Below are positions 34,725 through 44,109 of a stretch of DNA of 64,000 nt, in pieces. The stretch spans positions 37,235 through 101,234 of the forward strand of contig JAFLCK010000020.1 in the NCBI GenBank assembly GCA_017303615.1. The letters are read 5' to 3'. How positions within the stretch are numbered: the first letter of the stretch is position 1; every line of letters begins with the position of its first letter. The translations under genes were made by a program, and so were the position numbers. Below the pieces are notes generated by a model that saw only the letters and a program-made list of their open reading frames with translations, made no database searches and was not told the origin of the DNA. The DNA is from Obscuribacter phosphatis_A (lineage in GTDB: Bacteria > Cyanobacteriota > Vampirovibrionia > Obscuribacterales > Obscuribacteraceae).

Positions 34725-37047
34725 GAGCCCTATCTTGCACATCATTTTGCTGACAGCCCTGACCTGGCTGGTCTTCAACCGCACTCTCGGCAGCTATTTC
34801 TTAGCCGACGATTTCGGTGAAGTGGCTTATATATCGCGCATTAAAGACGGCGGCGAAATCGCTCTAATTTGGGCTAACTTTACCGGCAATTATATGCAGA
34901 TACCCAGCATGGCAGTCTGGCGTCCGTGGCTTCTAATAAGCCTCTTAGCCGACTATTTTGTCTGGGGAGCCAATCCCTTTGGCTTCTATCTCACCAATCT
35001 CTTGAGCTACAATCTATGTATTGTTCTTTACTATTTCTTTCTGCGAAAGCTCACCGAGTCTTTCTCGCCTTTGCGCTCAGGCCTGAGCTCTCTGCTTTGC
35101 GCCGCCCTTTTTGCCGTTTCACCGCTGCACTGCGAGAGCATCTCTTGGGTGGTAGGACGAGTGGATATTGTTTCTTCGGTTTTCTACCTAGCAGCGGTCA
35201 ATTTATTATTCGCTGCAACCGCCCATTTTGACAATAGAGAGGCAAAGAAATACCGCAGTTTGATGGGCTTCAGCCTGCTTTCTTTTGTAATCGCCATGTG
35301 GACCAAAGAAATGCCCATTGGTCTGCCGGTACTGGCTCCGGTTCTTTTCTATTTATTCAAGCCAGGCAGCAAGCCGGGCTTAAGAGATGTACTGCGTTTT
35401 TGCCTGCCTCTCTGGACCACCACGGTGGTTTATTTTATTGGCCGCTATCTAGCTCTCAAGACCATATTAGGGGGCTATGTGCAGGGCATAGGCGACGCCC
35501 AAGCCGCGCAAGCCTTGAGCCGCTGGCTCGACCTGGACACACTAAAGAGACTTTTCTATCCTTTTGCCTTTCATATATTTGGAAGCGATCATCTCTACCA
35601 CAAAATCTTCACAGTCTTATTTGCAATACTACTGGTAGTGGCAGTACTGAGGCTAACAGCTTTTCGCCCGCCCCTAAAGTTACTTATTTTTCTTCCGATC
35701 TGGATCGTTACGACCCTTTTGCCCATCTATAAACTCTGGGGTCTGGGCTATGAATTAGAAGGCGCCCGCTTCTGCTATTTCCTCACCTTGCCCCTCTGTG
35801 CCTTGCCTCTAATCTTGCTTGCGCCGGCAAAACCGACAAGCGAAAGACCTCTACCTTTGCAGGTTTTGACCGCCCTAGCCAGTCTCACTCTGCTCATCAT
35901 GCTCGCAGTATTGCTTAAGGCGGCTCAGCTATCAAACCTGGCTTGGGTGCAAACCGGTAAAGAAGTAAGAGAGTTCTGCGTAAAATCACGCCAACTGTCT
36001 AATGCCGTCATCTTGGGCATTCCGAAAAGACGGGGCGGCGCCCATATGATCTTGAACAGCATCACTTTTGCCGTGGTCAACTCGCCGCCCTTCAGCAAAA
36101 CTTCGACCCTCGACCAGGTCTATCTATTTGACCCGGTCATCTTTGGTAATGACTGGTATCTCAATACAGCCAGACTGCGAAAACTGTTGCGAGAGGATCC
36201 GGACTGCCGTATCAAGGTATGGAACAGCGCCACTAGAGACTTTATCGAACTCAAGCAGGCGACACAAGACTCAGCAGAGACGGCAAAACAAAGCGACCTA
36301 GCTATACTTAGCCAAGCCAGGCTGAAGGGTGAACTGAGGGCAAGAACAACCAAAGAGGGACTCTTGCTGCAAGACATCAAGCCCGGCGACGCACTTGTCT
36401 TTGACGAACTCGACATAGAAACGCTCAGAGGCGGGCGCGATGCTCTCTGGCTCAAACTCAAGCCCCTGAACAAAACAGGACAAAGCCACGCGGGCGGCAA
36501 GTTTAAGGTGCGACTGTCTAGTGCCGACGATCAAGCTGGAGTATTGAATCAATATGAAATCGAAGCTGCCGCCGCCGATGCAGTGATTCTGCCCTTAGGC
36601 GAGAACTGGCGCTATTTTGCCGTGCCCAAGATTTCTCGCCTGACTCTAGAACTACCGGTTGGGACCGACTTGCTTTTGCAAGAAGCCGCTCTAATAGACG
36701 AAGAAACAATTAGACCGACGATCACCGTGGCAGACCTGAAAATAGACGAACGTGGCGTCTACTCCCGCAGCAAAGGGCCGGTAGATCTAAAAATAGATTG
36801 CCAAAAACTGCGCTTTCAACCAAGCGGTCTGGTTCTTGAAATCACCAAACCCAATTCTTTCTTTCAAAATATGGACCCAGTTCGTCTGGATCTTGCCGAA
36901 AGCATAGACATAAGCGGTAAAGACCAGATCCTAATCGCCCCAGAAAAGCTTGAAACCGGTGTCTACCAAGAAGTCCGAGTCAGACCACTCTACAAGAAGG
37001 GCGAGCCGCTTTTGCCTTCAGCTCCTGTCAACCTCAGACTAGATTGA
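34711..37047 (+). CDS. GT-C type membrane protein with C-terminal soluble domain
   Basis: This 778-residue protein has about 11 predicted membrane helices in residues 5-415. An acidic pair in the first loop (YFLADDFGEVAYI) matches the GT-C catalytic position, and HCESISWVVGRVD is reminiscent of the TMTC/PMT group. The remaining 360 residues are soluble and beta-rich, as in the preceding gene. Both proteins look like sequential lipid-linked-sugar-dependent glycosyltransferases of the same pathway. It is the last gene of the run starting at 30461; a response regulator begins 50 bases later. Confidence 0.7.
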   Translation: MKFIKSPILHIILLTALTWLVFNRTLGSYFLADDFGEVAYISRIKDGGEIALIWANFTGNYMQIPSMAVWRPWLLISLLADYFVWGANPFGFYLTNLLSYNLCIVLYYFFLRKLTESFSPLRSGLSSLLCAALFAVSPLHCESISWVVGRVDIVSSVFYLAAVNLLFAATAHFDNREAKKYRSLMGFSLLSFVIAMWTKEMPIGLPVLAPVLFYLFKPGSKPGLRDVLRFCLPLWTTTVVYFIGRYLALKTILGGYVQGIGDAQAAQALSRWLDLDTLKRLFYPFAFHIFGSDHLYHKIFTVLFAILLVVAVLRLTAFRPPLKLLIFLPIWIVTTLLPIYKLWGLGYELEGARFCYFLTLPLCALPLILLAPAKPTSERPLPLQVLTALASLTLLIMLAVLLKAAQLSNLAWVQTGKEVREFCVKSRQLSNAVILGIPKRRGGAHMILNSITFAVVNSPPFSKTSTLDQVYLFDPVIFGNDWYLNTARLRKLLREDPDCRIKVWNSATRDFIELKQATQDSAETAKQSDLAILSQARLKGELRARTTKEGLLLQDIKPGDALVFDELDIETLRGGRDALWLKLKPLNKTGQSHAGGKFKVRLSSADDQAGVLNQYEIEAAAADAVILPLGENWRYFAVPKISRLTLELPVGTDLLLQEAALIDEETIRPTITVADLKIDERGVYSRSKGPVDLKIDCQKLRFQPSGLVLEITKPNSFFQNMDPVRLDLAESIDISGKDQILIAPEKLETGVYQEVRVRPLYKKGEPLLPSAPVNLRLD

Positions 37048-37097
37048 TCGCCGGGGCACATAATGAGAAAATAGCAAGCGAAAGCGGTGCGTGAAAA

Positions 37098-37784
37098 ATG
37101 TCCAAAATACTCTTAGTAGAAGACGACCCACTATTTGCCCAAATGATTGTCGACTATCTCTCTGCTCAGCAGTTTAGAGTCGAACTTACCGACAATGGCA
37201 AAGACGCCCAAAATCTTCTCAGAGATTTCCAATACGAAGTGGTGATACTCGATTGGGGTCTGCCCGATATGAGTGGTATCGAAATTCTGCGGGATTTTCG
37301 CGGTCGCGGCGGCATAACACCAGTTTTGATGCTGACCGGCAGAGACAAGGTAGAAGAGAAAGAACACGGTCTAGACTCAGGCGCAGACGACTATCTCACC
37401 AAACCTTTCAATATGAGGGAACTGACCGCCCGGGTAAGAGCCCTGATTAGAAGAACCGGGCCCAGCCCCACAGGTATTCTCACCGCCGGTGCCATTGCCC
37501 TCAACCCTACCACCCATGTGGTCACCAAGAACGGTGAAGAAGTACGGCTTTTGCCCAAGGAATTTTCCTTACTAGAATATTTGATGCGTCATCCCAACCA
37601 AGTCTTTACCGCCGAGATGCTGCTCGACCGGGTCTGGAATTCTGAATCGGATGCCGGTACAGAGGCTGTAAGGACTTGTCTGAAGCGGCTGCGCAAGAAA
37701 ATCGACGACGATAATGCCGAAGAGTCACTGATTCAGACTCTGCACGGCGTGGGCTATAAAATCAATCCTAAGTATATCAATTAA
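37098..37784 (+). CDS. OmpR-family response regulator
   Basis: This 228-residue regulator has a receiver domain at residues 1-115 (EDD pocket, phospho-acceptor Asp52 in VVILDWGLPD, MLTGRD, and Lys in LTKPFNMREL) and a C-terminal winged helix at about 130-225 (RLLPKEFSLLEYLMRHPNQVFTAEMLL, then a TEAVRTCLKRLRKKI recognition region). It should bind DNA after phosphorylation, most simply by the histidine kinase encoded convergently at 37781, whose 3' end overlaps this one by 4 bases. That face-to-face order is unusual for a cognate pair. Confidence 0.93.
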   Translation: MSKILLVEDDPLFAQMIVDYLSAQQFRVELTDNGKDAQNLLRDFQYEVVILDWGLPDMSGIEILRDFRGRGGITPVLMLTGRDKVEEKEHGLDSGADDYLTKPFNMRELTARVRALIRRTGPSPTGILTAGAIALNPTTHVVTKNGEEVRLLPKEFSLLEYLMRHPNQVFTAEMLLDRVWNSESDAGTEAVRTCLKRLRKKIDDDNAEESLIQTLHGVGYKINPKYIN

Positions 37785-39583
37785 GCGACAGGCAGCTTGA
37801 ACCAGAATGTACTGCCAGCTCCTTCCTGGCTCTCGACGCCGATTTTGCCGCCATGCTGCTCTATGATGGTGCGGCATATAGCCAGGCCTAAACCAGTGCC
37901 ACCTTTTCTGGTGGCATCACTTTTGCGCACTTGCTTGAAGCGCTCAAAGATTACCGACTGCGCTTCAACTGGTATACCGCGTCCTCGATCGAGCACCTTA
38001 AAAATGGCTTGACTGCCTTGCCTGACTACAGAAACAGTAATGGTTGAATAATCGGGAGAAAACTTTATAGCATTCGAAAGCAAGTTGACCAGCACTTGAA
38101 TTATCTTGTCTGCATCAGCCTTTACTGATAAGGGACTGCCCAAAACCTCGATCTCGATGCCTCGGCTATCGGCAAGACTGCGCACCGAGTTGACCGAAGC
38201 TTCAACCAGAGGCGCAACCTCAAGATTCTGGATACTAAGTTTGACCGCCCCGGATTGAAGACGATCAAGATCTAAGAGCTGTTGAATCAAACGCATCAAG
38301 CGTCCGACTTCAGCCTCCAGCAGGTTCACCTTCTTACTGCCGGCTTCATTCAGGTTGCCATAAATACCGTCTGCCACCAGCTCAAAGAAGGCTTGTATAG
38401 AATTGAGCGGCGTGCGCAGATCATGGCTCACCATCGAGAGAAACTCTTGTTTCAAGCGCTCGACTTCGCGTCTTTGCGTGATATCGACCATGATGGCAAG
38501 GACTTTCTCACCATCGGGTGTCTCAATGTTGCGCAGTCCCAATTCTACCGGCACTGAATTGCCGTCTTTACTTATGGCATCGGTCTCACACCACACTTTT
38601 TCATCTTCGCCGTCGGGCATTTTTACAGGCTTACCTGAGGCATCGGTGAGATAGACAAGATCACGTACATTTTTCTTGACCGGCGAGTCTTCATAGCCGA
38701 GCATATTAGAAAGAGCCAGGTTAGCCAGCTCCACCTCACCATCACGCCTAAGCAAGAGCACCCCGACAGGCAAGCTTTCCAAAAGCAAAACAAAGTTGGC
38801 CAGAATAGCTTGCTCTTTGCGCTTAGCTGCTTTCAGTTTGGAAACCATATCTTTAAAGGCACGATCTACCTCGGAGAGTTCGTCGTTGCCTGAAAGCTGC
38901 GTCAGAGGCAGATTGGCGCCGTGCCGCCGAATATTATCGAGCAAGACAGCTAATCTATTGGTGATGCCGCGATTAAAATAAAGAGCCAGAAAGAGGGCCA
39001 GGGCGATATTAAAGACAATACCGCCCACCAAAACACCCTTAATCAGTTCGCGCTGTTTACGCTGAATAATCGGGCTCTCCCGTTCGATGCGTTCTTCCAC
39101 CGCCACCAAACCGTCGATATCTCGCACTATCGCCCTGAATGTCGGTTTCACTTTCTTTATATAGGCCAGTGAAGCCACGGCTCCAGCTTCTTTCCACTCC
39201 ACTCTGATTTTCTGCATTTCCACCCAAGTGTCAAACAAACGCGACTTGACTTGATTCAATTCGTGCTGTTCTTCCGGATGACCGGCAACTAGTTTCTCTA
39301 TATCGGCGAATTCTTGTCTGAACATGTCGCCAAAACTAGACTTACGTGGTGTACCATCGGGCTCTTCTCCCGAAATCACCTCGGAAGAATCATAGGCAAT
39401 AGCAGTGAGAAGAATCTGATGCACCCGGTTGAGATGCTTACTGAGATCGCGGGCATGGGCCTCACGGGCTCTTTCTTGCTCGGTCTGATCAAGCAAATAA
39501 TAGAGGGCGCCGACAAATACAAGCTCAAAGAAGAGCGGCACGGTAACCAATAGCAAGAGTTTGTGAGATATCTTCAAATTCAT
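37781..39583 (-). CDS. Sensor histidine kinase with PAS domain
   Basis: This is a 600-residue membrane kinase. A first helix at about 8-30, a helical periplasmic sensor of about 150 residues resembling CHASE3-like four-helix bundles, and a second helix at about 183-205 are followed by HAMP (about 206-258), PAS (about 265-375, LLESLPVGVLLLRRDGEVELAN), HisKA with the phospho-His near 386 (SMVSHDLRTPLNSI), and HATPase. The HATPase has the N box NLLSNAIKFS, G1 DRGRGIP and G2 GGTGLGLAI. The domain set is complete, so it should be active. The nearest regulator is the convergent OmpR-type gene at 37098. Confidence 0.93.
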   Translation of the reverse strand: MNLKISHKLLLLVTVPLFFELVFVGALYYLLDQTEQERAREAHARDLSKHLNRVHQILLTAIAYDSSEVISGEEPDGTPRKSSFGDMFRQEFADIEKLVAGHPEEQHELNQVKSRLFDTWVEMQKIRVEWKEAGAVASLAYIKKVKPTFRAIVRDIDGLVAVEERIERESPIIQRKQRELIKGVLVGGIVFNIALALFLALYFNRGITNRLAVLLDNIRRHGANLPLTQLSGNDELSEVDRAFKDMVSKLKAAKRKEQAILANFVLLLESLPVGVLLLRRDGEVELANLALSNMLGYEDSPVKKNVRDLVYLTDASGKPVKMPDGEDEKVWCETDAISKDGNSVPVELGLRNIETPDGEKVLAIMVDITQRREVERLKQEFLSMVSHDLRTPLNSIQAFFELVADGIYGNLNEAGSKKVNLLEAEVGRLMRLIQQLLDLDRLQSGAVKLSIQNLEVAPLVEASVNSVRSLADSRGIEIEVLGSPLSVKADADKIIQVLVNLLSNAIKFSPDYSTITVSVVRQGSQAIFKVLDRGRGIPVEAQSVIFERFKQVRKSDATRKGGTGLGLAICRTIIEQHGGKIGVESQEGAGSTFWFKLPVA

Positions 39584-39636
39584 TTTCTAGATTATTATAG
39601 TAATCATACGCACTCGAGACTAAATAGGATCAACTC

Positions 39637-40371
39637 ATGCCGATTATGCCGAAGCAAACTGGGCGCAACTTTCTCAAGATACTCCTGCTTTTAGGTACAT
39701 ATACCCTATTGCCGCCCATCCCTCTCCAAGCGCAAAATACGGCTCAAATGAGCGAAGCCATGCAGCTTTATCAAAGCAGAAATTATAATCAGGCGCTGGA
39801 GCGCTTCAAAGCCATTACCCAGGCTAATCCGAGACTAGCCATGGGGCACTATTATTTGGCCCTTTGCCATCAGGCTGTCGGTCATATAAGCCAAGCCCAG
39901 GGTGAATATCAACTGGTCATGCAACTGGACAGAGGACAACTTTATAACTATGCCGCAGCCGGTCTCAGACAACTAGGCAGCGCCCGCGGCATGAGCGGCA
40001 GTGGCGGCAATAGCTCTATAGTCAGCCGCCCGACAAGTCTAAACGGTCAGGGCGGACAAAGCCTAGCCGCTGCCCCTTCCGGCTCAGAGAGGCGGGAGAA
40101 AGCCGATAAAGTCATCTACTTCCACTTAGACGGCTGAGTGCCTTGCCAACAATTTGCGCCCGTGTTTGACGCAGCTAAAAGAAAAGTTTCAGGTATTAGG
40201 TTCGAAAGAGTGGGAGCTGAAGAAGACAGCTTCCAAGAACTTAGCCAACGTTATGGAGTGAGAAGTTTTCCCCGCATTGCCATTGTAGATAGAAACGGCA
40301 ATGCTCTCTATTGCGGCAGCCCGCCTCGAGAAGAAGAGTCACTGGTGCAGCTTGTCTCGCAGTATCGCTAA
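39637..40371 (+). CDS. TPR-thioredoxin envelope protein with in-frame UGA (candidate selenoprotein)
   Basis: One frame runs from the ATG at 39637 (AGGA upstream) through a TGA at 40135-40137 to a TAA at 40371. It would give 244 residues. Residues 1-32 are a signal peptide (LLLLGTYTLLPPIPLQAQ), about 38-110 are TPR-like helices, about 115-155 a Gly/Ser linker, and 158-244 a thioredoxin-like domain. The TGA is codon 167, in VIYFHLDG-TGA-VPCQQFAPVF, exactly the first Cys of the C-x-P-C redox motif. The cis-Pro is intact (RSFPRIAIVD, Pro212). Reading TGA as selenocysteine gives U-V-P-C. Other genes here (xseA, the GT4 at 30461) end in TGA, so UGA is not globally reassigned. If the UGA is a true stop, the thioredoxin part is dead. 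Confidence 0.7.
40154..40174 (+). promoter_or_regulatory. SECIS-like hairpin downstream of in-frame UGA
   Basis: TTGCG and CGCAG can pair in a 5-bp stem (one G-U) closing an 11-base loop that contains G-U-G-U-U. The loop begins 22 bases after the UGA, within the range known for bacterial SECIS elements. The stem is short and was found by eye without folding software. Confidence 0.3.
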
Positions 40372-40400
40372 GACAAGTTGCGCTATTAAAGTCCGAGCTT

Positions 40401-42014
40401 TCAGTCGGCCGCTTTCAGCCTCAGCGTAACGGCCAGACCGCCCTGCGCACCATTTTCAATACTAACTTTACCGCCAGAGGCCTCGGTGCAAGATTTGACA
40501 ATGGCTAAACCTAGACCAACCCCTCCCAGACTACGACTGCGCGACGATTCCGGACGATAAAAGGGTTCGGTAAGATGAGGCAAAGCTTCAGGACTGACGC
40601 CAGGTCCTTGGTCTTGGATAGTGAGAACACCTTCCTCGCCGCTTCTTCTATAGCTGACAAAGATAAGACTGTCAGAACCAGCATAACGCACGGCATTGCG
40701 CAAAATATTTGATATAGCCCTCTCGAGCAGATTGCTATCGCCGCATACCAAGGCATCACTGCCAAAATCGAGACGCACCCTATCTTTAAGTGAGAGTCGC
40801 TGGACCACCGACTGCACCGACTGCAACAAATCAAAGTTCTTAAGACTAGGTGTGCTGCCCTTCAAACCGGCCTTGGAAAAAGCAAGCAGTTCGCTTACTA
40901 ATTGAGTCATTTCGGTTATTTCTTCGCGAATATCAGCCACCAATTTGCGATCCTCATCGCTTAAATTCTGAGACTCGGAAAGCAACTCCAAAGCCATCTG
41001 CAGGCGCGCTATCGGCGTGCGCAGTTCATGCGAAATATCTCCCAGAAAGCGTTTCTGTCCTGAGACATAACCATCGAGACGAGCGGCCAGCACATTCACA
41101 CCTTCAGCCAAGCGCCCAAGCTCGTCTTTATGTCGAGACTGCACACGAACATCGAAATTGCCTTCTGCAATGCGCTCGGTGGCAGCAGTAAGCTCACTAA
41201 GGGCGCGCACCAGCTTGTAGACCACCGGATACCAGAAGGCTAGAGAGAAAAGTAAAACACAGCCGACAATGATCACCGGAGTCTTGAGGTCGACCAAGAG
41301 ACTGCTCTGCCAAATATTATCGCTGGCGGCCAAAAGCACAGCCGGACGAACACGCATTTCTCTTTCGAGAGGGATTCTAGTGCCGATCCAAAAGCGACCA
41401 TCCAAACCACCGGCGATTATGAAACGGCCGCTATGAAATCCTTTCATGCCTGTCATGCCTGTCATGCCTGGCTCTGGAAAACCATGAAATTTGATGATAT
41501 CGGGTCCGGGACCAATATCAGGTCCAATATTAAGACCGGGTCTTGGACCAAAATCAGGGCCAGGCCCGGGACCAATATCAGGTCCAATATTAGGACCAAT
41601 ATTAGGTCTTGGACCAAAATTTGGACCGCCCGCCAAGAAATGAGGTCTGACTGCCCTAAAAGGAGGCGGCAAAAGCATTTTCACCCGACTGAGCACTGCT
41701 GCCGGAGGCTCCGATTTAGCACCACAGACCTGTCCATCTTGATCAAAGACAGAGAACTGCACATTGTAGATACTGCCGAAATCTTTTAAGACTGTTTCCC
41801 ACTGATCGACAGGCAACCCGCGTAAGCGCCCGGCTACAGCTCCGGCAACCATATCAACCCGCTCACCGAGAGGACTGGCGATGAAAGTATCCCAACCAAA
41901 ACCAAATGCCGAATTGAAGAAGACAAAGCCCAGAGCAAACAAAAGCAAGACATAGAGAACTAAGAAATTGAAAACTTTGAAATAAAGAGTGCCGTTCTTA
42001 AATGCACGCTTCAT
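40401..42014 (-). CDS. CpxA-like sensor histidine kinase with Gly-Pro repeat and Met-rich sensor
   Basis: This is a 537-residue kinase. A first membrane helix is at about 13-36, a periplasmic sensor at about 37-240, and a second helix at about 243-265, followed by HAMP (ALSELTAATERIAEGNFDVRV), HisKA with the phospho-His near residue 328 (ISHELRTPIARLQ) and HATPase (NILRNAVRYA, DQGPGVSPEAL, GGVGLGLAIVKS). The sensor contains an unusual Gly-Pro-Asn/Asp-Ile/Phe repeat (about 125-171) followed by GMTGMTGMKGFH, a Met/His-rich patch. It starts 2 bases after the response regulator stop and is co-transcribed with it. Met and His suggest copper or another metal as signal; this is inference only. Confidence 0.92.
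   Translation of the reverse strand: MKRAFKNGTLYFKVFNFLVLYVLLLFALGFVFFNSAFGFGWDTFIASPLGERVDMVAGAVAGRLRGLPVDQWETVLKDFGSIYNVQFSVFDQDGQVCGAKSEPPAAVLSRVKMLLPPPFRAVRPHFLAGGPNFGPRPNIGPNIGPDIGPGPGPDFGPRPGLNIGPDIGPGPDIIKFHGFPEPGMTGMTGMKGFHSGRFIIAGGLDGRFWIGTRIPLEREMRVRPAVLLAASDNIWQSSLLVDLKTPVIIVGCVLLFSLAFWYPVVYKLVRALSELTAATERIAEGNFDVRVQSRHKDELGRLAEGVNVLAARLDGYVSGQKRFLGDISHELRTPIARLQMALELLSESQNLSDEDRKLVADIREEITEMTQLVSELLAFSKAGLKGSTPSLKNFDLLQSVQSVVQRLSLKDRVRLDFGSDALVCGDSNLLERAISNILRNAVRYAGSDSLIFVSYRRSGEEGVLTIQDQGPGVSPEALPHLTEPFYRPESSRSRSLGGVGLGLAIVKSCTEASGGKVSIENGAQGGLAVTLRLKAAD
41500..41632 (-). repeat. Gly-Pro-rich coding repeat in kinase sensor
   Basis: About 130 bases of imperfect repeats built on GGTCC-AATAT, GGACC-AATAT and GGACC-AAA units encode runs such as NIGPNIGPDIGPGPGP. 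This is a site where copy number could vary between strains. Confidence 0.75.
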
Positions 42015-42016
42015 GA

Positions 42017-42760
<744 letters not shown>

Positions 42761-42843
42761 GCTTCAAAATATGCCCCGAGAGCCTAAACACAAATCAACC
42801 GGCAAGGGCATCTTCTGCCGGTGCAGCAAGATCAAAGCAGTCC

Positions 42844-44007
42844 TCATTCCGGATAGATCAGAGCCGGTAAGCCGCTCTTGTCGGCCAGTTCGCAGGCAGC
42901 ACGGGCGGCCGCCAAGGCTGTGCCTGGCTCGCTGCCGTTTTGCTGAGGCAAGACCGCTATGCCTAAGTTGACCTTGAGTGACACTTCAGGCGGCAACAAA
43001 GGACTGGCTTCTATGACGTCGCTCACTGCTCTAGCCACATTCATCGCCCCTTGTCCGTCCAAACAATAACGCATCAAACCAAAATTGCCTTGTCCAAAAT
43101 AAGCCAATACATCATAAGGAGCGCAAAGCCGTTTGAGAGATTTAGCCACAGCTTGCAGATGCTCTAAAGCTGGCACTTGGTTGCGATGACGCACTCTCAA
43201 ATAGATGAGTGAAAGCGGCGCCTGTGCCCCCGCCCGCGGTGCACACCAAGCCAGCAAAAACAAACAAAAGCCGTGATAAGAGAGCAATTCACATTCATTT
43301 TCGCGCAAGTGATCGAGCAATTGATTGACCTTTTGTCTATCAATCTCCATAGGCTCAGGAAGCGCTCTCGCACTTCTCCACTGACCAGCAAAAACATCGA
43401 ATGGCGCCGAGACCGGCTCCAAGTAATCACAAGAAGAAGAAGAAGAAGAGCTAAGCTCTCGGCCAGATTCAGATTTAGATTCAGATTTAGAGCTAGCAGC
43501 TGAATTAGAACAGATCTCTGCCTCTGCAGGGGAAAGGGGCAGCCGACTGAACTGACCAGTCTCGCTCAGACTGCCGGTCTCTTCAGAGGGCGCGCTCTCC
43601 AGATTCTCCTCAGTCTGCTCCAGTTGTAGACTGTCCACGATAGGTAAATTCTGCACAGTGTCGCCTGTACGCTGATAGAGCGATTCCACTTTGATCCGCC
43701 CTTGAATCATGATTATTTCGCTAGTCTCGCGAGTCCAGAGCTTTACTTTGCTGTCCCCCTCCAAGCGGTAAAAGGTCCAGCGTGGCGGAATGACGCCCGA
43801 AGCAGGCGAAACGGTGACCATAAAGACTGTCCCACCCTGGTTGAGCGGATTGACGAAGGGCAACTCCACCACTCTAATATTGCCCTGAGCCGGGCGAGAA
43901 GCTTCGGTGAGGGCGTATTTCAAGTCTTCAGTCGTAGGCACGCTATTCATTTTATTGAGAGTGAGCGTGCCTGACTGTCTGGAATTAAAAGCATCGGCTA
44001 AAGGCAT
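42844..44007 (-). CDS. Protein with degenerate GGDEF-like C-terminal domain
   Basis: This 387-residue protein starts at an ATG with AGGAA upstream. The first 125 residues form a compact domain I do not recognise. Residues about 130-195 are a Ser/Glu-rich linker with a run of seven Ser encoded by an AGA microsatellite. The C-terminal 150 residues follow the GGDEF fold: a LSLIYLRVRHRNQ first strand, YDVLAYFGQGNFGLMRY in the position of the GGDEF loop, and VSLKVNLGIAVLP followed by an AAARAACELADKSG helix. The signature loop reads FGQGNF, so diguanylate cyclase activity is unlikely; it may bind a nucleotide or act as a scaffold. Confidence 0.55.
   Translation of the reverse strand: MPLADAFNSRQSGTLTLNKMNSVPTTEDLKYALTEASRPAQGNIRVVELPFVNPLNQGGTVFMVTVSPASGVIPPRWTFYRLEGDSKVKLWTRETSEIIMIQGRIKVESLYQRTGDTVQNLPIVDSLQLEQTEENLESAPSEETGSLSETGQFSRLPLSPAEAEICSNSAASSKSESKSESGRELSSSSSSSCDYLEPVSAPFDVFAGQWRSARALPEPMEIDRQKVNQLLDHLRENECELLSYHGFCLFLLAWCAPRAGAQAPLSLIYLRVRHRNQVPALEHLQAVAKSLKRLCAPYDVLAYFGQGNFGLMRYCLDGQGAMNVARAVSDVIEASPLLPPEVSLKVNLGIAVLPQQNGSEPGTALAAARAACELADKSGLPALIYPE
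43431..43450 (-). repeat. Trinucleotide microsatellite in serine linker
   Basis: (AAG)n on the plus strand codes for consecutive serines in the GGDEF-like protein, beside a second short GATTCA-type repeat (43464-43490). Confidence 0.7.
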
Positions 44008-44109
44008 AGAAAATTCCTGAAAATGGCTGACATACCAATTTCAGCAAGCTGCTGTAAAGCAATTATTTTGCTTATAGCCCTTATTTAAAGCTTTTGTAAA
44101 GGCAGAGGC

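Noticed and set aside
40138..40371. Separate small gene starting at the GTG after the UGA
   Set aside because: It lacks a ribosome binding site, starts in the middle of a thioredoxin motif and continues the upstream frame exactly; it is better read as the second half of one protein.
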